A stretch of DNA of 64,000 nucleotides from Sneathiellales bacterium (GTDB taxonomy: Bacteria > Pseudomonadota > Alphaproteobacteria > JANQFL01): assembly GCA_028277845.1 (NCBI GenBank), contig JANQFL010000038.1, positions 41,559-105,558 on the forward strand. Direction: 5' to 3'. Position 1 is the stretch's first letter, and each line of letters starts with the position of its first letter. The notes under the pieces were generated by a model that saw only the letters and a list, made by a program, of their open reading frames with translations, was not told where the DNA came from and searched no databases. Below are positions 58,416 through 64,000 of the stretch, in pieces. The position numbers and the translations under genes were made by a program.

Positions 58416-59909
58416 ATGCGCGTCCTCATCGCCATGATGAAGCACGAAACCAACACCTTTTCCCCCATCGTCACCGATTGGGCGCGGTTCGAGGAATGGG
58501 GCGCCTATTTCGGCGAAGCGGCGCTCGAAGCCTATGAAGGCACCGGCATGCCCATGGCGGCCTACATCGAACTGGCCCGGGCCCGCGGCGCCGAAATCGT
58601 CACGCCCGTCGCCACCGAAGCCATGCCGTCGGGCCCGGTGACGGCCGATGCCTACGAACGCATGGCCGGCGCCATCTGCGATGCGGTGAAGGAGGGGGTC
58701 GATCTGGCCATGCTGGATTTGCACGGCGCCATGGTCAGCGAAGTCACGCCCGACGGCGAAGGTACATTGCTCCAACGCATGCGGGCCATCGACCCGGATC
58801 TGCCGATCTGCGTCACCCTGGACCTGCATTGCAACCTGACCGCGGCGATGATGGACAATTGCACGGCGCTGATCGGCTACAAGACCTATCCCCACGTGGA
58901 TATGTATGAGGTTGGCATGCAGGTCGGCCGCATCCTGTTCGACGCCTTTGACGGCAAGGTCGACCCGGTCATGTCATGGGGTAACGTGCCGCTGCTGTCG
59001 CAGACCTTGCGCCAGGGCACCGACGACGAACCGATGAAGACGCTGATCCATATGTGCAAGGAGGCCGAGACCGAAGCATCCGTGCTGGCGGCTACGGTGT
59101 TCGGCGGCTTCCCGCTGGCCGATATGCCCGACGCCGGGACGTCGGCCATCATCATTACCGACGGCAACCGCGAGAAAGCCGACCAGGTGCGCGATTCCCT
59201 GCTGGAGCAGGCCTGGTCGCAACGCGAGAACTTCGTCTACCGGCACGAGCCCATCGAACAGGCGGTGGACCGGGCAAGGGAGATGGCCGACAGCGATTTG
59301 GGTGGCCCCGTGTTGCTGCTCGACCACGCCGACAATTGCGGTTCGGGCGGCACCCAGGACGTCATGACGGTGATCGCCGAGGTGATGCGCCAGGGCCTGG
59401 AGGACGTTGCCGTCGCCGCGGTGTGGGACCCGGAAGCGGTGCAGGAGATGTGCGCGGCCGGCGTCGGCGCGACGGTCACCATACAACTCGGCGGCAAGAC
59501 CGACATGCCGTCCATCGGCGAACAGGGCAAGCCGCTGGAAGTCACCGGTACGGTCCGCACCCTGAGCGACGGCGAGTGGACCGTGCACGGGCCCATGTAC
59601 ACCGGCGTCCGGGTCTTCATGGGTCCGACGGCCGTTCTGGACACGGGCAAGATGCAGATCGTCGTGGTGTCGCTGCATCACGAACCCTGGGACACCGGCG
59701 TGTTCACCGCTGTCGGCATCCAACCCGAGCACAAACGTTATCTCATTCTGAAGTCGCGCATTCACTATCGCGCCGGTTTCGCGCCGGTGGGCAAGGCGAC
59801 GGTCACACTGGACGGCACGGGCGTAACGACGTCCGACAACACCCTGCTGGATTTCGAACACGTACGGCGGCCGATCTATCCGCTCGACCTGATCAACGAA
59901 CCGCGCTAA
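58416..59909 (+). CDS. M81-family metallopeptidase (MlrC-like)
   Basis: A 497-residue zinc peptidase homologous to microcystinase C. The N-terminus RVLIAMMKHETNTFSP and the metal-binding AMLDLHGAM and VTLDLHCNLT are family hallmarks. The C-terminal half includes DHADNCGSGGTQDVMT. MlrC itself degrades linear microcystin peptides, but most homologues act on unknown small or modified peptides. ATG at 58416 is preceded by GGAG; the frame runs upstream through the terminator and cannot be used. A TPR protein gene follows after 19 bases and seems to form an operon with it. Confidence 0.92.
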   Translation: MRVLIAMMKHETNTFSPIVTDWARFEEWGAYFGEAALEAYEGTGMPMAAYIELARARGAEIVTPVATEAMPSGPVTADAYERMAGAICDAVKEGVDLAMLDLHGAMVSEVTPDGEGTLLQRMRAIDPDLPICVTLDLHCNLTAAMMDNCTALIGYKTYPHVDMYEVGMQVGRILFDAFDGKVDPVMSWGNVPLLSQTLRQGTDDEPMKTLIHMCKEAETEASVLAATVFGGFPLADMPDAGTSAIIITDGNREKADQVRDSLLEQAWSQRENFVYRHEPIEQAVDRAREMADSDLGGPVLLLDHADNCGSGGTQDVMTVIAEVMRQGLEDVAVAAVWDPEAVQEMCAAGVGATVTIQLGGKTDMPSIGEQGKPLEVTGTVRTLSDGEWTVHGPMYTGVRVFMGPTAVLDTGKMQIVVVSLHHEPWDTGVFTAVGIQPEHKRYLILKSRIHYRAGFAPVGKATVTLDGTGVTTSDNTLLDFEHVRRPIYPLDLINEPR

Positions 59910-59928
59910 GCGCGGCAAAGGACCCAAT

Positions 59929-61296
59929 ATGCTGCAAGATGCCCAAGGACTGGATGTCTCGACCAACAGTCCCGAGACCGTCGCCGCAATCGACACGTTC
60001 GTCGACCAGTTCCTCGGCTACGGTCTTCATGCCGACGCCATCCTCAAGGGTGTCGAAGCCGATCCCGATTGCGCCATCGCCAACGCCTACGCCGCCGCGC
60101 TGTACATGTTTCTGGAAAACGCCGAGGCGCCCCAACTGGCGCGTCCCTATTTGGAAAAGGCGCTGGCCGGCTGCGATGACGTGACCGAGCGGGAACGCAT
60201 GAACGTCGAGGCCGTGGCGGCCTGGGTCGATGGCCGGTTTGACGACGCCATCCGTTGCCATGAAGAAATCGCCGAGCACTGTCCGCGCGATATTTGCTCG
60301 GTGAAGTTCGGCCAGTATCACCTGTTCAACCGCGGCGATTCGGAAGGCATGTTGCGCTTGGCCGAGATGACGTTCATGGCCAACGACGACAATCCCTACA
60401 TGCATGGCATGCTGGCATTCGGCCTGGAACAGTGCCACCGGCTCGACGAGGCCGAGGCGGCGGCGCGCACGGCCACCGAAATGCAGCGCCGCGAACCGTG
60501 GGCCCACCACGCCGTCGCCCATGTCATGATCACCCAGGGCCGCACCGACGAAGGCATCGCCTGGATGGAGTCATTGTCGGACACCTGGGAGGACTGCAAC
60601 TCCTTCATGATCACCCACAATTGGTGGCACCTGGCGCTGTTCTACATGGACAAGGGCGTCAACGCGAAGGCGCTCGAACTTTACGACAGCCGGGTGTGGG
60701 GCGTGTGGAAGGAATACAGCCAGGATCAGATCGGCGCGATCTCGCTGCTGTGGCGGCTCGAACTGGCGGGCTGCGATGTCGGCGACCGCTGGCAGGATGT
60801 CGCCGACTATGTCCAGGTCCGCACCAAGGAACACATCGAACCGTTCCTTGACCTGCAATACATCTACTGCCTGGCCCGGGCGGGACGGGCCGACAAGGTC
60901 GATGAGATGCTGACCAGCATGCGGACCTTCGCCGGTGGGGCCTCGTCGTTCGTCGCCACGGCGTGGCGCGAGGTGGCACTGCCGGCGGCCGAAGGATTCG
61001 TTGCCTATGCCAACGGCGACATCGCGGCGGCCCGGCACAAACTGGAAAGCGTGCACAACCGGATGCAGGAAATCGGCGGCAGCCACGCCCAGCGTGACCT
61101 GTTCGACCAGACCTGGATCAATGTGTTGATGCGCACCGGCAGTTGCGGAGAAGCCGCGGCCATTTTGGAAGACCGCATCGCCTTTCGTCCGAGCGTCGCA
61201 CCGCCTTACGAGCAGCTTGCGGACGCCTATGCCGGGGCAGGGGATGCCGCCAAGGCCGAAGCCGTGCGTGCCCGCGCGGCCGAGCTAGCGGCCTAG
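59929..61296 (+). CDS. TPR-repeat protein (TTC38-like)
   Basis: A 455-residue helical repeat protein resembling the TTC38 family, with no signal peptide. Helical pairs are seen throughout, for example YAAALYMFLENAEAPQLARPYLEKAL, MNVEAVAAWVDGRFDDAIR and HGMLAFGLEQCHRLDEAEAAA. A conserved centre HNWWHLALFYMDKG is typical of TTC38-like proteins. It follows the M81 peptidase gene by 19 bases; such pairs recur in alphaproteobacteria, suggesting an accessory role for the peptidase, which is inference. The gene is complete. Confidence 0.86.
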   Translation: MLQDAQGLDVSTNSPETVAAIDTFVDQFLGYGLHADAILKGVEADPDCAIANAYAAALYMFLENAEAPQLARPYLEKALAGCDDVTERERMNVEAVAAWVDGRFDDAIRCHEEIAEHCPRDICSVKFGQYHLFNRGDSEGMLRLAEMTFMANDDNPYMHGMLAFGLEQCHRLDEAEAAARTATEMQRREPWAHHAVAHVMITQGRTDEGIAWMESLSDTWEDCNSFMITHNWWHLALFYMDKGVNAKALELYDSRVWGVWKEYSQDQIGAISLLWRLELAGCDVGDRWQDVADYVQVRTKEHIEPFLDLQYIYCLARAGRADKVDEMLTSMRTFAGGASSFVATAWREVALPAAEGFVAYANGDIAAARHKLESVHNRMQEIGGSHAQRDLFDQTWINVLMRTGSCGEAAAILEDRIAFRPSVAPPYEQLADAYAGAGDAAKAEAVRARAAELAA

Positions 61297-61333
61297 GGCC
61301 GGAGACGCATTCTCAACGATCCGCCGTCGGCGG

Positions 61334-61705
61334 TCAGATCGACTTCAAGGCCTTGCGGTTGAGGCCGCTCAGCAGCGCCGACAGCGTATGGCCGCGCTTC
61401 AACGTGCGGCCGCTGGCACCGATCAAACTGAAGGCACCTTGCCGTTGGGCCAGTTTCGGTTGTTTGAGAATGCGGTAGGTGGCGCCGGAGGATGCCCGGC
61501 GGAAGATGGCGAAGGTGGCGGTGTCGGGGCCGGGGGCCATGGCGTAGTCGTGCCATTCGCCTTGCATGACCATGCGGCTGTAAAGCTGCAGGATTTGGTC
61601 GAGTTCATCACGGGTGAAAAAAACGTGTCGGTATCCGCCCGCCCGGTTCCCCGCTTTGGACCGAACGGGCGGCCTGAATTCTTCCAGGCTCAGGACCTCC
61701 CCCAT
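61334..61705 (-). CDS. DUF2794-like alphaproteobacterial protein
   Basis: A 123-residue protein recalling the DUF2794 family, of unknown function. The diagnostic stretch is FFTRDELDQILQLYSRMV, then GEWHDYAM, ATFAIFRRASSGATYRI, KQPKLAQRQGAFSL and LKRGHTLSALL. It looks like a compact alpha/beta protein without export signal. Members are essentially restricted to alphaproteobacteria, which supports the taxonomic reading of the window. It is convergent with the TPR gene. I recognised the family from memory of its motifs only. Confidence 0.75.
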   Translation of the reverse strand: MGEVLSLEEFRPPVRSKAGNRAGGYRHVFFTRDELDQILQLYSRMVMQGEWHDYAMAPGPDTATFAIFRRASSGATYRILKQPKLAQRQGAFSLIGASGRTLKRGHTLSALLSGLNRKALKSI

Positions 61706-61995
61706 CGTGCCGTGATCCTTTCCATTGCACTTCCGTTACATGAAAGCATGCCACGGGCCGGGCAACAGGGGAAGTCGAGTCTGTCGATTGTGGTAGGACA
61801 ATTTTCCAAAATACTGCTCACGAGCCATGGGATGAACAACAAGGACGATAGATCAAGATATGATTGTTCTGACAGTGAAAAGATAACTAAAATGGATAAT
61901 ATTATGTAGACAATAATCTTTATATGGTAAAAATACGTCAATTTAGATGTAAATAAACTCTGGTAGACTCGTAATAATTGTTCTACCATAGATTC
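61706..61995. other. AT-rich intergenic stretch
   Basis: About 290 bases between the divergently oriented DUF2794-like gene and the acetyltransferase gene. The second half (about 61840-61990) is strikingly AT-rich compared with the window. I found no convincing gene, repeat or RNA here. It probably holds promoters for both neighbours. Confidence 0.5.
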
Positions 61996-62616
61996 ATGAA
62001 TCGAGAATCAATTCACCTAATACGCTGGTTGGCGCGCGTCGTTATTGATTTTCCAGGAAAAACACTACGAAAAATAATGACTTATCAGTGCAGGGACGTA
62101 TTTGCTTGGTCGCAATTGGATCTGGGTAATGTCGAAAAATACCAAGATGGAGAGATCCGCAGGCTGACTCATGAGGACTTTGACGTAATGCGGTCTTTGC
62201 CCGGGCGGCTTGGGGAGCAAGCCAACCTCTATTACGTAAAGCGGGGTATCGACAATGCCTATGGATTGTTTCTCGATGGCAAGTTGGTTCATGTCTCCTG
62301 GGTCTTCACAAAAGACGAATATACCAAGCAGCCGGTTGAATCCTTTCGCTTAAATGCGGGAGAGGCCGAACTGGTGAACTGTTGGACCGAGCCAGATTAT
62401 CGCGGTAAGGGCTTCTATCCGATGACAATCTGTGTGGCGTCCAAGGAGTTGTTCGACAATGGATTTGACCGTGTCTACATGGCTATCGAACGCGACAACC
62501 AAGCGTCCCGTTCGGGTATTGTGAAGGCCGGATTAAAACCCTATGGGCGAACACATCATTTCTTTTCGCCACTACTGAAATCCTGGCGCGGTTGGTACAG
62601 AGTGGTCGCCACTTAA
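61996..62616 (+). CDS. GNAT-family N-acetyltransferase, probably horizontally acquired
   Basis: A 206-residue GCN5-related acetyltransferase. The acetyl-CoA-binding motif A is TEPDYRGKGFYPMTICVASKEL, preceded by the strand ELVNCW and followed by RVYMAIERDNQASRSGIVKAGLKP. An N-terminal extension of about 60 residues with basic and aromatic residues precedes the fold. ATG at 61996 is preferred to the in-frame TTG at 61978. Base composition and codon use are clearly more AT-rich than in the flanking genes, and the gene sits after an AT-rich leader, both signs of transfer. The acetyl acceptor is unknown. Confidence 0.8.
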   Translation: MNRESIHLIRWLARVVIDFPGKTLRKIMTYQCRDVFAWSQLDLGNVEKYQDGEIRRLTHEDFDVMRSLPGRLGEQANLYYVKRGIDNAYGLFLDGKLVHVSWVFTKDEYTKQPVESFRLNAGEAELVNCWTEPDYRGKGFYPMTICVASKELFDNGFDRVYMAIERDNQASRSGIVKAGLKPYGRTHHFFSPLLKSWRGWYRVVAT

Positions 62617-62817
62617 CTTCAACGACCTAATACGCTTATCGGCACAATTAAGCTGGAAAGCGGTCGATTAGGGTTGTTGTTTGCGCGTTGTGTGTCGGCA
62701 AACACTTGTGGTCGTCGACAAGTTCGCAAGCTTGGCGCACATTTGCGACAATCGTCCAAATGTTTCGGAACCGTAACAAAAATTGCGAGGGAATCAGCGC
62801 AAGGCGTGTGGTCTGCT

Positions 62818-63783
62818 TCAAAGCAAATGACAGGCCGCCTTCTGGCCCGGCGCCACCTCGCGCAATTCGGGCACGCCGTCCCGGCAGCGGGATTCGGCCT
62901 TGGGGCAGCGGTCGGCGAAGGGGCAGCCGCCGGCCTGTTCGGTCTGGCTGCCGACCGTGCCTTTCAGACGGACCTTGTCGCGTTTGCGGCCGGGCACGGG
63001 TTGTGGCACGGCATCCAGCAGGGCCTGGGTATAGGGATGGGCCGGGTTGGCGAACAACTGCCGGGTCGGGCCCTGTTCGACGATGCGGCCCAAATACATC
63101 ACCGCCACCTCGTCGCAGACATATTCCACCACCGCCAGATCGTGGCTGATCAGCATGTAGGTGACGCCGAACTGGTCCTGCAGGTCCTGCAACAAGTTCA
63201 GCACCTGGGCCTGAACCGAGACGTCCAACGCCGATACCGGCTCGTCGGCGACGATCAGTTCCGGCCGGGTGATAAGCGCCCGGGCGATGGCGATGCGCTG
63301 ACGCTGGCCGCCGGAAAACTCGTGTGGGTACTTGCCCATGTCGCCGGCCTTGAGGCCGACCGAAGACAACACATCGGCGACCTTGTCGCGGCGTTCGTTC
63401 TTGTCGGAGGTGTCCAGGGCGGCGAGCGGTTCGGCGACGATGCGTTCCACCGTGTGGCGCGGATCGAGCGAACCATAGGGGTCCTGGAACACCATCTGGA
63501 AGTGCTTGCGCGCCCGGCGCAGGTCGTCGTGGCTCAGTGCGTTCACGTCGCGGCCGAGTATGCGCACATTGCCGAGCGTCGGCGGTTCCAGGGCCATGAC
63601 GGCGCGGGCGAGTGTCGACTTGCCGCAGCCGGATTCGCCGACGATGCCGAAGCTGTGACCCGGGTTGACGTGAAAGTTGACGCCGTTGAGGGCGTAGACC
63701 TTGCCCGGCGTGGCGAACAGGCTTTCCCGCGGCAGGATGTAATGCCGGTGCAGGGCTTCGACCTCGAGGACCGGTTCGCTCAC
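62818..63783 (-). CDS. dppF: Dipeptide/oligopeptide ABC transporter ATP-binding protein (DppF type)
   Basis: A 321-residue ATPase of the OppF/DppF class. Walker A is GESGCGKST, the signature FSGGQRQRIAIARAL and Walker B LIVADEPVSALD. The C-terminal oligopeptide-transporter domain has HPYTQALLDAVP and the cysteine motif CPFADRCPKAESRC typical of this class. The start is GTG at 63783, overlapping the upstream gene's stop by four bases (GTGA). The transporter's other subunits lie beyond the window. The M81 peptidase upstream in the window may be functionally related, but the two are not co-transcribed. Confidence 0.93.
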   Translation of the reverse strand: MSEPVLEVEALHRHYILPRESLFATPGKVYALNGVNFHVNPGHSFGIVGESGCGKSTLARAVMALEPPTLGNVRILGRDVNALSHDDLRRARKHFQMVFQDPYGSLDPRHTVERIVAEPLAALDTSDKNERRDKVADVLSSVGLKAGDMGKYPHEFSGGQRQRIAIARALITRPELIVADEPVSALDVSVQAQVLNLLQDLQDQFGVTYMLISHDLAVVEYVCDEVAVMYLGRIVEQGPTRQLFANPAHPYTQALLDAVPQPVPGRKRDKVRLKGTVGSQTEQAGGCPFADRCPKAESRCRDGVPELREVAPGQKAACHLL

Positions 63784-64000
63784 GACGCCACCGCCTCCAA
63801 CCGCACGCAGGCGGCGACATGATCGGGCGCCACGGTCACCGGCGCCGGCGGCGTGTGACGGCAGCCGTCCAGCGCCTTGTCGCAGCGGTCGACGAAGGGG
63901 CAGCCGGGCGGCAGGTCGATCAGGTCGGGCACGGTGCCGGGAATGGTGTTGAGGCGCGTCGCCTCGGCCAGGCCCAACCGCGGCACGGCGGCGAACAGGC
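63780..64000 (-). CDS. dppD: Dipeptide/oligopeptide ABC transporter ATP-binding protein (DppD type), C-terminal fragment
   Basis: A partial gene cut by the right edge; only about 73 C-terminal residues are seen. They contain LFAAVPRLG and the oligopeptide-transporter C-terminal cysteine motif CPFVDRCDKALDGC followed by HHVAACVRL-like DHVAACVRL. The frame stays open to the window end. The stop TGA (63780-63782) overlaps the start of the DppF-type gene. Paired DppD/DppF ATPases are the usual organisation. Confidence 0.85.
   Translation of the reverse strand, partial: LFAAVPRLGLAEATRLNTIPGTVPDLIDLPPGCPFVDRCDKALDGCRHTPPAPVTVAPDHVAACVRLEAVAS

Overview
The window is GC-rich, tightly packed chromosomal DNA whose gene content and order point to an alphaproteobacterium, probably Rhodospirillales-like. 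The main evidence is the run mutM, enoyl-CoA hydratase gene, rpsT, dnaA, dnaN, recF, gyrB, with the ubiE-ubiB-coaBC-dut block diverging from mutM. A DUF2794-type protein, an intracellular PHB depolymerase and a Pho-box-controlled ugp operon fit the same group. I found no rRNA, tRNA, CRISPR array, transposase or prophage.

Region 1 (1-8.2 kb): a hydroxyacid dehydrogenase, a toxin-antitoxin pair (AbrB-type antitoxin, Doc-like toxin) with a doubled palindromic operator, then seven minus-strand genes: ubiE, ubiB, coaBC, dut, an Rrf2 regulator, cysK and moeB. Region 2 (8.2-19.9 kb): the replication-initiation block on the plus strand. The 10.43-11.06 kb gap upstream of dnaA is AT-rich, full of hairpins and a candidate oriC. 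After gyrB come a small unknown protein and a class A penicillin-binding protein. Region 3 (19.9-29.2 kb): an MFS exporter, a YgjP-like protein, then a phosphate-starvation operon (ugpB-A-E-C, a phosphodiesterase, an iron alcohol dehydrogenase, an EEP-fold hydrolase) behind a multi-repeat Pho box. Together these would import glycerophosphodiesters and release their phosphate and head groups.

Region 4 (29.2-41.6 kb) is mixed housekeeping: a YcgN-like protein, PhaZ, a LysE exporter, an SCO copper chaperone with a SafE-like membrane protein, a periplasmic ankyrin protein, a SYLF protein, a lipoprotein metallo-beta-lactamase-fold hydrolase, PhhB, a minimal zinc protease, a Lon-like protease, a universal stress protein and a sirtuin. 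Region 5 (41.7-46.6 kb): two tandem paralogous proteins of about 560 residues that I cannot assign, followed closely by a low-molecular-weight phosphatase and a fructosamine-kinase homologue. The last two are a plausible protein-deglycation pair. Region 6 (46.6-51.6 kb): two FecR-domain exported paralogues and one CHASE2-PAS histidine kinase. Between the paralogues lies a decayed copy of the kinase 5' end, so the locus is a partly collapsed tandem duplication.

Region 7 (51.6-64 kb): ThpR, an aldo/keto reductase, a TesA-like esterase diverging from a YbbA/YbbP-type ABC exporter, a Bax-inhibitor-1 protein, an M81 (MlrC) peptidase followed by a TPR protein, a DUF2794 protein, an AT-rich GNAT gene that looks acquired, and the end of a dipeptide ABC transporter cut by the window edge.

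The strongest unexplained items are: (a) the tandem unknown paralogues with the deglycation pair; (b) the FecR/CHASE2 locus with its fossil kinase fragment; (c) two long palindromes at 29.2 and 53.3 kb that share core and loop while their outer arms diverged and still pair; and (d) a MutM whose fourth zinc-finger cysteine is replaced by leucine.
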